Shown piece by piece: positions 1 to 4,969 of a stretch of DNA of 5,012 nucleotides. Every line of letters starts with the position of its first letter. Within the stretch, counting starts at the first letter, position 1. The notes beneath the pieces are model-generated. The model was given only the letters and a program-made list of their open reading frames with translations, was not told where the DNA came from and did not search any database. The position numbers were made by a program, and so were the translations under genes. Source of the DNA: Comamonadaceae bacterium CG_4_10_14_3_um_filter_60_75 (GTDB lineage: Bacteria > Pseudomonadota > Gammaproteobacteria > Burkholderiales > Burkholderiaceae_C); contig PFKL01000215.1 of assembly GCA_002784245.1 (NCBI GenBank), positions 1 to 5,012 of the forward strand. The letters are read 5' to 3'.

Positions 1-1
1 G

Positions 2-160
2 CTCGTGGGGATAGGCACGGTGAAAGGCAAGACGATCACGCAGTTCTTGCCTAATGCTTTGTCGATTCCTGAATCCATGAAATTAGCGTATCACATAGCG
101 GCCTACGACCCGCAATCCATGGCTTACGAATTCATGGATGCCGGATCGGGTCCAGCATGA
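2..160 (+). CDS. 3' end of an unrecognised protein, truncated by the window edge
   Basis: Frame 2 is open from the first bases to a TGA at 158-160, giving 52 residues with no start in view. The first part (residues about 1-36, including VKGKTITQFLPNALSIPESM and KLAYHIAAYD) looks like ordinary protein. From about residue 36 onward the frame is translated from a palindromic repeat also found elsewhere in this window, so the original C-terminus was probably replaced or extended by the repeat. I do not recognise a family. The stop lies 64 bases before the toxin start, and a promoter lies between them, so it need not be in the same operon. It could also be a decayed gene end or a chance open frame. 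Confidence 0.4.
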   Translation, partial: LVGIGTVKGKTITQFLPNALSIPESMKLAYHIAAYDPQSMAYEFMDAGSGPA

Positions 161-161
161 C
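106..161. repeat. Palindromic intergenic repeat, copy R1
   Basis: This copy has two modules. The first, CGACCCGCAATCCATG at 106-121, matches the right half of the hairpin at 987-1016 and 2641-2670. The second, 134-161, holds an 8-bp stem with one mismatch (ATGCCGGA / TCCAGCAT, loop TCGGG) and matches 2999-3026 at 24 of 28 positions. The sequence between them (122-133) is not repeated elsewhere here. The repeat supplies the last codons and stop of the upstream open frame. Confidence 0.75.
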
Positions 162-189
162 TTTCATTTTGATTAACGCAAATCTACGC

Positions 190-218
190 GACACATTCAA
201 TACCCATTTCGATATAAT
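190..218 (+). promoter_or_regulatory. Candidate promoter of the higBA operon
   Basis: A perfect TATAAT lies at 213-218. Seventeen bases upstream is GACACA (190-195), a weak -35 match (3 of 6 to TTGACA). Transcription would be expected to start about 6-8 bases after the -10, which falls on or next to the toxin ATG at 225. No Shine-Dalgarno-like sequence precedes that ATG. No clear operator palindrome was found by eye, although such operons are usually repressed by their antitoxin. Confidence 0.55.
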
Positions 219-224
219 CCGCCT

Positions 225-593
225 ATGTCAAGCGCAAATATTGAAAAGCCACTTCATTGGGTAGGTGCGGCCAAAAAAGAGCTTTTGGCTTTGCCTGATC
301 AGGTGATAGACGACATGGGATTTGCGCTGGGGGTCGTGCAACTGGGCTGTACACCACCGCAGGCCAAGCCTTGGAAAGGGGAAGGCCCCGGCGTATTGGA
401 GTTAGTTGAAAACAATCGGGGCGATACGTTTCGGGCAGCTTACACGGTGCGCTTTGCCAAAGCGGTCTACGTGTTGCACTGCTTTCAAAAAAAGTCTCCC
501 AGCGGCATTCGTACCGCGCAAGGCGACATTGATTTAATTCACGATCGGTTGAAGTTGGCCGAGCAACATTACAAAGAGCACTATGAAAACTAA
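225..593 (+). CDS. higB: HigB-like toxin, RelE/ParE superfamily (Gp49/DUF891 type)
   Basis: This 122-residue protein is the likely toxin of a type II toxin-antitoxin pair. Family members are small RelE-fold proteins that typically act as ribosome-dependent mRNA endonucleases in the cytoplasm. The evidence is the conserved core: helix KELLALPDQVIDDMGFAL (residues 18-35), a KPWKGEGPGVLEL segment (48-60), the strands GDTFRAAYTVRFAKAVYVLH (66-85), then FQKKSPSGI (87-95) and a C-terminal helix DIDLIHDRLKLAEQHY (101-116). Length is normal for the family. The start is the first ATG after a perfect -10 box and has no ribosome binding site, so translation may be leaderless. The toxin gene precedes the antitoxin gene, the usual order for HigBA, and overlaps it by 11 bases, pointing to coupled translation. 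Family assignment is strong; the cleavage activity is inferred from the family. Confidence 0.9.
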   Translation: MSSANIEKPLHWVGAAKKELLALPDQVIDDMGFALGVVQLGCTPPQAKPWKGEGPGVLELVENNRGDTFRAAYTVRFAKAVYVLHCFQKKSPSGIRTAQGDIDLIHDRLKLAEQHYKEHYEN

Positions 594-948
594 ATCGATT
601 TCAACCGTTTCAGAAACTGTCGACATGGGATCCGGCAATGTATTTGCTGACTTAGGGCTGCCAGACCCGCAAGAGCGGCAGTTGCGGGTGCAGTTGGCTG
701 TGCGTCTAAATGATTTACTACAGGCTGAAGGGCTGACCCAAGGGGCAGTTGCCAAGCGCTTTGGTATCGCGCAGCCCCATGTGTCAGAACTTAAAAATTA
801 CAAACTGGGGCGCTTTTCCAGTGAGCGTTTGTTGCACTACATCACCTTGCTTAACCGGGATGTCGAAATCTATATCCGCCCACGCTCAGCGGCTCTGGCC
901 ATGTCTGATTCGAAGTCAGGTGCGGTGATGGTTTGGGCAGCAGCCTAG
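583..948 (+). CDS. higA: HigA-like antitoxin, XRE-type helix-turn-helix (HTH_37 type)
   Basis: This 121-residue DNA-binding protein is expected to bind and neutralise the toxin encoded just upstream and to repress the shared promoter. It carries the family's entry motif SGNVFADLGLPDPQER (residues 17-32). The helix-turn-helix follows at about 37-95, with LTQGAVAKRFGIAQPHVSEL (51-70) as the recognition region, and the closing strand DVEIYIRPR is at 93-101. The start at 583 lies inside the end of the toxin gene and has AAAGAG four bases upstream. An internal ATG at 625 is possible, since the conserved part starts only there. Beyond residue 101 a 20-residue tail (ending VMVWAAA) extends past the usual family end, and its final codons overlap a hairpin. 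The tail may be sequence captured by repeat insertion. Confidence 0.9.
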   Translation: MKTKSISTVSETVDMGSGNVFADLGLPDPQERQLRVQLAVRLNDLLQAEGLTQGAVAKRFGIAQPHVSELKNYKLGRFSSERLLHYITLLNRDVEIYIRPRSAALAMSDSKSGAVMVWAAA

Positions 949-954
949 CTGCTG
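938..954 (+). other. Short perfect hairpin over the antitoxin stop codon
   Basis: CAGCAGC (938-944) pairs perfectly with GCTGCTG (948-954) around a three-base loop. The stop codon TAG is at 946-948, in the loop and stem. There is no following T-run, so it is not a standard intrinsic terminator on its own. It could protect the 3' end or assist termination together with the adjacent repeat. Confidence 0.45.
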
Positions 955-1036
955 ATCCGGGGTCAAGCTCGGCATGGCAGCCTCTTGTCATTGCGGGCTG
1001 CGACCCGCAATCCATGAATGCCGGATCGGGGCATGG
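952..1036. repeat. Palindromic repeat cluster R2 between convergent genes
   Basis: The cluster has three modules. At 953-976 is a relative of the GGATC...CGGCATG palindrome. At 987-1016 is a hairpin with a perfect 8-bp stem ATTGCGGG / CCCGCAAT around CTGCGA; it matches 2641-2670 at 29 of 30 positions. At 1017-1036 is an incomplete ATGCCGGATCGGG module. The cluster fills the gap between the 3' ends of the antitoxin gene (+) and the MBOAT gene (-), a typical place for REP-like elements. The hairpin could act as a two-way terminator or 3' mRNA stabiliser, which is inference. Confidence 0.8.
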
Positions 1037-1048
1037 TTTGCATTGGCT

Positions 1049-2602
1049 TCAAAACTGAAAATACAAAAACTCGCTCGGCCGGGTAAGCGACAGCAGGCCC
1101 AGCGCCAGCACCACCGACATGGCCAGCGCCCAGCGCGGGCTGTTGTGCCAGGCCAGGCGGGTGGGCGCGGTGGTGTCGGGGTGGTCTAGCGCGGGCCCAA
1201 AGCGCTGCATGATTTGCTGGGTGTTGGGGGCCAGAAAGACGATGGGTAGCAAGGCAACCACCCAAGTAAAGGTCATGGCAAAGTCGCGCCCACCGCCGGG
1301 GGTGAACACCACGCCTTGCGCGGCCAGCCAGGGGGCCAGCGGCCCGGTGCGTGCGGCAACCATGTCGGGCAGGCTGACGCCATTCAGGCCAACCATGCCA
1401 CGCACAATCACCATGGCGGCATCAAAGCTGGCGGCCCTGAAGAACACCCAGCCAAAGACCACCACGACAAAGGTCAGCGCGATGCTGGCAGTGCGGCCCG
1501 CCCGGGTGCTGTGCGCCAGGTTGTGCCCCATGCGCACACGCAGGCCGCGCCAGGCCTGGTGCAGCACCAGCGCCAGGCCGTGCAGGCCGCCCCAGATCAC
1601 AAACGTCCAGCCCGCGCCGTGCCACAAGCCACCCAGCAGCATGGTGGCCATGAGGTTGACGTAGCGGCGCGACGGGCCTTTTTGGTTGCCGCCGAGTGAG
1701 ATGTAGAGGTAGTCACGCAGAAAGCGCGACAGCGTCATGTGCCAGCGCCGCCAAAAGTCTGCAATGCTGGTGGCCTTGTACGGCGAGTTGAAGTTGAGCG
1801 GCAGGCGCACGCCGATCATGTAAGACAGGCCGATGGCCATGTCAGAGTAACCAGAAAAGTCAAAGTACAGCTGCAGCGTGTAGGCCAGCGCTCCGCCCCA
1901 GGCCTGCAGCAGGCCCACCGCGTCGCCCTGCGCGGCAGCGGCAAAGATGGGCGCGGCGTAGGGGGCTACACCGTCGGCGAGCACCACTTTTTTGAACAGG
2001 CCCAGCGCGAAGGTGGTGAGTCCGACGGTGAAGAAGGTCGCGTTAAAGCGGTAGGTGCTGGCCTGGGCAAACTGGGGCATCATTTCTGCGTGGTGCAGCA
2101 CCGGCCCGGCAATCAGGTGGGGAAAGTAGGTGACGAAAAGGCTGTAGTGGATCAGGTCAAATTCTTTGGCCTTGCCACGCGCGGCGTCCACCAAAAAGGC
2201 GATTTGGGTGAAGGTAAAGAACGAGATGCCCAGCGGCAGCAGGATGTCGGCCAGGCCGTAACTTGTGCCCAGCGTGGCGTTGGCCGTGTCGACAAAGAAG
2301 TTGGCGTATTTGTAGTAGGCCAACAGGGCCAGGTCGGCCGTGATGCCCAGCGCCAGCAGGTGTTTGCGCCGCTTTGATCCCACGTCTGCCCCGTGCGCCA
2401 GCGCCCGGCCCGCCAGGTAGTTGAACAAGATGGAGCCCAGCAGCAGCAAGACGTAGGTAGGGTTCCACCAAGCGTAAAAAAACAGCGACCCCAGCGCCAA
2501 CCACCCCGCCGCCAGCCGTCGGCTGACGCGCGCCAACTGAAAGAAAACAATCAGCAGCGCAGGCAAAAAGACAAACAGGAATTCTGTTGAATTGAAGAGC
2601 AT
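1049..2602 (-). CDS. MBOAT-family membrane O-acyltransferase (AlgI/DltB-like)
   Basis: This 517-residue integral inner-membrane protein is a membrane-bound O-acyltransferase. AlgI relatives pass acetyl groups across the membrane for O-acetylation of exported polysaccharide. The N-terminus MLFNSTEFLFVFLP is the standard family start and leads into the first membrane helix. In order: FDFSGYSDMAIG (residues 247-258), NFNSPYKA (270-277), FWRRWHMTLSRFLRDYLY (283-300, His288), GGLWHGAGWTFVIWGGLHG (324-342, with His328 and His341), and the family ending EFLYFQF. The WHG histidine is the conserved catalytic-site residue of the family. Length matches AlgI (about 520). The ATG at 2602 is preferred over an in-frame GTG at 2635 because family similarity begins at MLFNS; neither has a clear ribosome binding site. 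No SGNH/AlgJ-type partner gene follows; the downstream neighbour is the convergent HigBA pair. The acceptor polymer is unknown; a surface polysaccharide is inferred from the glycosyltransferase remnant upstream. Confidence 0.93.
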   Translation of the reverse strand: MLFNSTEFLFVFLPALLIVFFQLARVSRRLAAGWLALGSLFFYAWWNPTYVLLLLGSILFNYLAGRALAHGADVGSKRRKHLLALGITADLALLAYYKYANFFVDTANATLGTSYGLADILLPLGISFFTFTQIAFLVDAARGKAKEFDLIHYSLFVTYFPHLIAGPVLHHAEMMPQFAQASTYRFNATFFTVGLTTFALGLFKKVVLADGVAPYAAPIFAAAAQGDAVGLLQAWGGALAYTLQLYFDFSGYSDMAIGLSYMIGVRLPLNFNSPYKATSIADFWRRWHMTLSRFLRDYLYISLGGNQKGPSRRYVNLMATMLLGGLWHGAGWTFVIWGGLHGLALVLHQAWRGLRVRMGHNLAHSTRAGRTASIALTFVVVVFGWVFFRAASFDAAMVIVRGMVGLNGVSLPDMVAARTGPLAPWLAAQGVVFTPGGGRDFAMTFTWVVALLPIVFLAPNTQQIMQRFGPALDHPDTTAPTRLAWHNSPRWALAMSVVLALGLLSLTRPSEFLYFQF

Positions 2603-2640
2603 GCCGCGATTGTGCTGTAAGCGCCGGGGTGACACACAGC

Positions 2641-2736
2641 GTCATTGCGGGCTGCGACCCGCAATCCACGCCCCTGGCCCCGTGGATTGCCGCGTCGCTG
2701 CGCTCCTCGCAATGACCACCACCGAAGCAATCCATG
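2641..2736. repeat. Nested palindromic repeat R3
   Basis: The left unit 2641-2670 is a hairpin (ATTGCGGG / CCCGCAAT). It forms a larger inverted pair with 2681-2716: on the minus strand that arm also begins GTCATTGCG and ends GCAATCCACG. The right part is palindromic again, with GTGGATTGCC (2682-2691) facing GCAATCCATG (2727-2736). The minus-strand arm GTCATTGCGAGGAGCG is a widely scattered bacterial repeat motif. Translating it gives CEERSDAAI, a peptide common in spurious predicted proteins. It lies between the 5' end of the MBOAT gene and the glycosyltransferase remnant. Confidence 0.85.
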
Positions 2737-2779
2737 TCCCCCGAGTTATGCGCCATCAAACACGCGCTGCCACTGGTTT
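2685..2779. repeat. 95-bp direct repeat, left copy
   Basis: This segment recurs at 4918-5012, offset by 2233 bases, with 90 of 95 positions identical by manual alignment. It contains the right part of repeat R3 plus the last 10 codons and stop of a glycosyltransferase frame. The final 35 bases are identical. The match probably continues beyond the window on the right, so 95 bp is a minimum. The two copies enclose the AbiE operon. Confidence 0.9.
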
Positions 2780-3004
2780 TGCATGTGGCCCATGGCGTAG
2801 CGGTCGGCTACGACTTGCTTGCCTGCCCAACCCAGCAGCACGCGGCGTGTCCAGGCGCGCACCGGCGTCAAAGCAGTTGTCCATGGCGGCAATCACATGC
2901 CGGTAGCACGGGCCAAAGGCGTTGGCCAACTGCACAGACCGCGCCTGCTGCCCACCCAGCTTGAAGGTGGAAAAGGCGTGGAGCAGAACGCGGGGTGCAT
3001 GGAT
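2746..3004 (-). pseudogene. Remnant of a family-4 glycosyltransferase (middle deleted, frame broken)
   Basis: On the minus strand, 3004 down to about 2840 reads as a glycosyltransferase family 4 N-terminus: RVLLHAFSTFKLGGQQARSV, then LANAFGPCYRHVIAAMDN and FDAGARLD. This includes the typical GG loop and the RHVIAAMD strand. From about 2865 down to the TAA at 2748-2746, another frame gives a typical C-terminus of the same family: GKQVVADRYAMGHMQNQWQR, ending VFDGA. About 280 central residues expected for such an enzyme are absent, and the frames differ, so the product cannot be functional. The start codon is also missing: repeat R4 begins exactly where the first residues should be. Intact relatives transfer sugars during polysaccharide synthesis, which fits the adjacent MBOAT gene. 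The family assignment is from pattern recognition. A second 3' end of the same gene lies at the right edge of the window. Confidence 0.75.
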
Positions 3005-3026
3005 GCCGGATCAAGTTCGGCATGAC
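2999..3026. repeat. Palindromic repeat R4
   Basis: An 8-bp stem ATGCCGGA / TTCGGCAT (one G-T pair) encloses the loop TCAAG. It matches R1 (134-161) at 24 of 28 positions. It marks the left border of the AbiE cassette and cuts off the 5' end of the glycosyltransferase remnant. GGCTTTT follows at 3028-3034, but the T-run is short, so terminator function is doubtful. Confidence 0.8.
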
Positions 3027-3056
3027 GGCTTTTAGATGCAAGTTTTCAGGATGCCG

Positions 3057-3107
3057 TTGATAAGTATTTTTATTTGTCCGAAATATGTGTTATTTTCAGG
3101 ACAAATA
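3057..3107 (+). promoter_or_regulatory. Promoter/operator region of the AbiE operon with a perfect inverted repeat
   Basis: This is an AT-rich stretch in an otherwise GC-rich region. TATTTGTCC (3071-3079) and GGACAAATA (3099-3107) form a perfect 9-bp inverted repeat with a 19-base spacer. The symmetry partly continues inward, with GAAA (3080-3083) facing TTTC (3094-3097). TTGATA (3057-3062) is a candidate -35. The -10 is less clear; AAATAT at 3081-3086 is the best candidate and falls between the arms. AbiEi antitoxins of characterised systems repress their own operon by binding inverted repeats at the promoter, so this is a likely operator; the specific site is inferred. Confidence 0.6.
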
Positions 3108-3128
3108 GAAACCATTGCACAGGCCAAT

Positions 3129-3749
3129 ATGCCCCGAGCCGCTTCACCCACTAGCGTTGACAACCAAATTGCTCTGACAGTGCAACAATGCGCCGCTGGC
3201 ACGGTGTTTACGCCCGATGCATTTGCACAGCTGGGCAGCCGCGCTGCCATTGACAAAGCGCTGCAGCGCCAAGTGGCACGCGGTACCTTGCGTCGCTTGG
3301 CACGCGGTCTGTATGACAAGCCGAGACATGACAAATTGCTGGGCACTTTGTGGCCATCGGTAGACGCTATCGTGGCGGCCATCGCCGGCAAAGACAAGGT
3401 GCGTACGCAGCCCACGGGGGTCTATGCCGCCAACATGCTGGGGCTGTCAGAGCAGGTGCCAGCCCAGGTGGTCTTGCTGACAGACGGTATCAGTCGCAAG
3501 GTGAATGCTGGCCCCATGCAAATCATTTTTAAGCGGACCACGCCGCGCCAAATGGCAGCGACTGGGCGACTGAGCGGCTTGCTGATTCAGGCTTTCAAAA
3601 GCTTGGGGGCAGCACACATTACCCAGGAACAAATTGATCGTCTTCGCAAAAATGTCCCTGCGACAGAGCGCGCCCAAGTGCTACACGATATTGCCCTGGC
3701 ACCCGATTGGATGCGACCCTTTTTGCGTGATGTTGCCCGGGAGTCCTGA
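3129..3749 (+). CDS. abiEi: AbiEi-like antitoxin (DUF6088 type), type IV toxin-antitoxin system
   Basis: This 206-residue cytoplasmic protein is the expected antitoxin and autorepressor for the downstream AbiEii toxin. The N-terminal winged helix is at about residues 24-67: GTVFTPDAFAQLGSRAAIDK leads into GTLRRLARGLYDKP, a hallmark of the family. The C-terminal part has QPTGVYAANMLGLSEQVP (94-111), VVLLTDG (114-120) and RTTPRQMAATGRLSGL (136-151). In type IV systems the antitoxin does not bind the toxin directly but counters its effect. The frame is open back to an ATG at 3036, but that extension crosses the promoter and the inverted repeat, and family similarity starts only after 3129. A weak AGG lies five bases before the chosen ATG. 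The stop overlaps the next start by one base. Base composition is less GC-rich than the MBOAT gene, consistent with acquisition. Confidence 0.9.
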   Translation: MPRAASPTSVDNQIALTVQQCAAGTVFTPDAFAQLGSRAAIDKALQRQVARGTLRRLARGLYDKPRHDKLLGTLWPSVDAIVAAIAGKDKVRTQPTGVYAANMLGLSEQVPAQVVLLTDGISRKVNAGPMQIIFKRTTPRQMAATGRLSGLLIQAFKSLGAAHITQEQIDRLRKNVPATERAQVLHDIALAPDWMRPFLRDVARES

Positions 3750-4777
3750 TGAAACTTGCCAGTCAATTTTTAGCCCTTCCGCTTGAACGGCGTGCCTTGG
3801 CGTTTGAGCAAGCCGCTGCTGGTTTGACGGGTCAGGCAGTGATTCTTGAAAAAGATTTCTGGGTGTCGTGGCTGCTGGGCTTGCTGTTTGCGCAACCCGA
3901 GTTGGGCACGTTTTTGGTGTTCAAGGGTGGCACATCGCTGTCCAAAGTGTTTGGTGTGATTGACCGATTTTCTGAAGACATTGACTTGTGTCTGGTGCCG
4001 GAGTTTGTAGGGGCCGATGCGCCGGGGTTTGACGCTTTGACCAGCCGCGTCAAGCGTGATGCAGCGGTGATGGAGATGCAGCGCCTGTGTGCCGACAAGG
4101 TGCAAACGGTACTGTTGCCGCTGCTGGAGCAGGTGATCACGGGTGTGCTGGGTTTAGCATCTTCAGGGCAATGGCTGTTTTACGAGCTGGATGCCGATGC
4201 CAAGTCGCCGATCATTTACTTTCGATATCCGAGCACACAAAATCAGGATTTTGCGTATGTGCGCCGCGAGGTCAAGTTGGAGCTGGGTACGCTTACCGAC
4301 CAGCAACCCACCGGGCGTTTCACTATCAAGCCGCTGATTGCTGACGTGTACCCAGCCCTGTTTGATGACTGGCATTGTGAGGTGGTGGCGCTGGCGCTAG
4401 AGCGCACGTTTTGGGAGAAGGCCACCATTTTGCATGCCGAGTACCACCGCCCACCAGATTCGATCCCTCCGGCCCGGTTTGCACGCCATTATTTCGATAT
4501 GGTGCGCTTGTTGGCACACCCCGATGCATCGGCGTTTTTGGCCGACAGGGCACAGTGCGCGCGGGTGGTGGACTGGAAAAGCCGGGTGTTTGCGCGGGGT
4601 TGGGCGCGCTACGATTTGGCCAAACACGGCAGCTTCAGGCTGGTACCTCCCGTGGCCAGGCAAACTGCGCTGGCACGCGATTACGCCACCATGCGCCCCA
4701 TGTTCATGACCGAGCCACCCGCTTTTGAGGCACTGATGCTGGCGCTTTTGAACGCCGAGCAATCCATGAACCCCTGA
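3749..4777 (+). CDS. abiEii: AbiEii-like nucleotidyltransferase toxin, type IV toxin-antitoxin system
   Basis: This 342-residue protein belongs to the AbiEii/AbiGii nucleotidyltransferase toxin family. Family members are DNA polymerase beta-like enzymes; characterised relatives (AbiEii, MenT) bind nucleotides, and MenT modifies tRNA. Visible motifs: EKDFWVSWLL (residues 34-43); the active-site signature KGGTSLSK (59-66) with SEDIDL (75-80), in which Asp77 and Asp79 are the expected metal ligands; VKLELG (175-180), with Lys176 and Glu178 as candidates for the later conserved motif; RTFWEKATILHAEYH (219-233); and RHYFDMVRLL (246-255). All key motifs are present, so it looks intact. The start is well supported: GGGAG (3739-3743) lies five bases upstream, and the ATG shares its A with the TGA of the antitoxin gene, indicating translational coupling. 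Together the pair forms an abortive-infection or maintenance module. The actual target is unknown. Confidence 0.93.
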   Translation: MKLASQFLALPLERRALAFEQAAAGLTGQAVILEKDFWVSWLLGLLFAQPELGTFLVFKGGTSLSKVFGVIDRFSEDIDLCLVPEFVGADAPGFDALTSRVKRDAAVMEMQRLCADKVQTVLLPLLEQVITGVLGLASSGQWLFYELDADAKSPIIYFRYPSTQNQDFAYVRREVKLELGTLTDQQPTGRFTIKPLIADVYPALFDDWHCEVVALALERTFWEKATILHAEYHRPPDSIPPARFARHYFDMVRLLAHPDASAFLADRAQCARVVDWKSRVFARGWARYDLAKHGSFRLVPPVARQTALARDYATMRPMFMTEPPAFEALMLALLNAEQSMNP

Positions 4778-4909
4778 ATCAGGCGGCTGCTGGGGTCGGC
4801 TAGCGGTTAATGCGCATCAGCAGCCTGTCTGGCTTTAAGGCGTGAGCCCAAGACCTTTTGAACGCAGTCTGAGATGTGTTTCTGCTGTGCCTTAATGTGA
4901 AAGAACGCC
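4778..4909. other. Short region after the AbiEii gene, no recognised gene
   Basis: GGCTGCTG (4785-4792) and CAGCAGCC (4818-4825) form a perfect 8-bp inverted repeat with a 25-base spacer. It could end the AbiE transcript but has no T-run. On the minus strand, 4914-4807 can be read as 35 residues (MTAFFHIKAQQKHISD through KARQAADAH). This might be a remnant of a gene tail, but it lacks a ribosome binding site and I do not recognise it. Nothing else is visible. Confidence 0.35.
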
Positions 4910-4969
4910 GTCATGGCGATTGCCGCGTCGCTGCGCTCCTCGCAATGACCACTAGCGAAGCAATCCATG
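4910..4969. repeat. Palindromic repeat R5
   Basis: This is a second copy of the right part of R3. ATGGCGATTGC (4913-4923) faces GCAATCCAT (4960-4968), enclosing the arm CTCCTCGCAATGAC (4936-4949). The left unit with the CTGCGA loop, present in R3, is missing. It sits 9 bases before the stop of the glycosyltransferase 3' end, as R3 does for the left copy. Confidence 0.85.

Noticed and set aside
1739..2377. 212-codon plus-strand open frame opposite the MBOAT gene
   Set aside because: It is antisense to a well-supported membrane protein gene, its translation is low-complexity and rich in Q, G, V and R, and GC-rich genes commonly produce such shadows.
2603..2635. GTG start 11 codons upstream of the MBOAT start
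   Set aside because: The added residues (SPRRLQHNRG) do not resemble the family start, and no ribosome binding site supports the GTG.
2157..2759. 200-codon minus-strand open frame overlapping the start of the MBOAT gene
   Set aside because: Its first part is translated repeat R3, including the CEERSDAAI peptide typical of spurious genes, and the rest is a shadow of MBOAT in another frame.
2999..3034. Rho-independent terminator at R4
   Set aside because: A stem is followed by GGCTTTT, but the T-run is short and offset from the stem, and the same palindrome occurs elsewhere without any T-run.
3036..3128. 31-residue N-terminal extension of AbiEi
   Set aside because: It covers the promoter and the inverted repeat, and family similarity starts after the ATG at 3129.
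106..4969. CRISPR array
   Set aside because: The repeats are palindromic, differ in make-up, are hundreds to thousands of bases apart and have no regular spacers; no cas genes are present.
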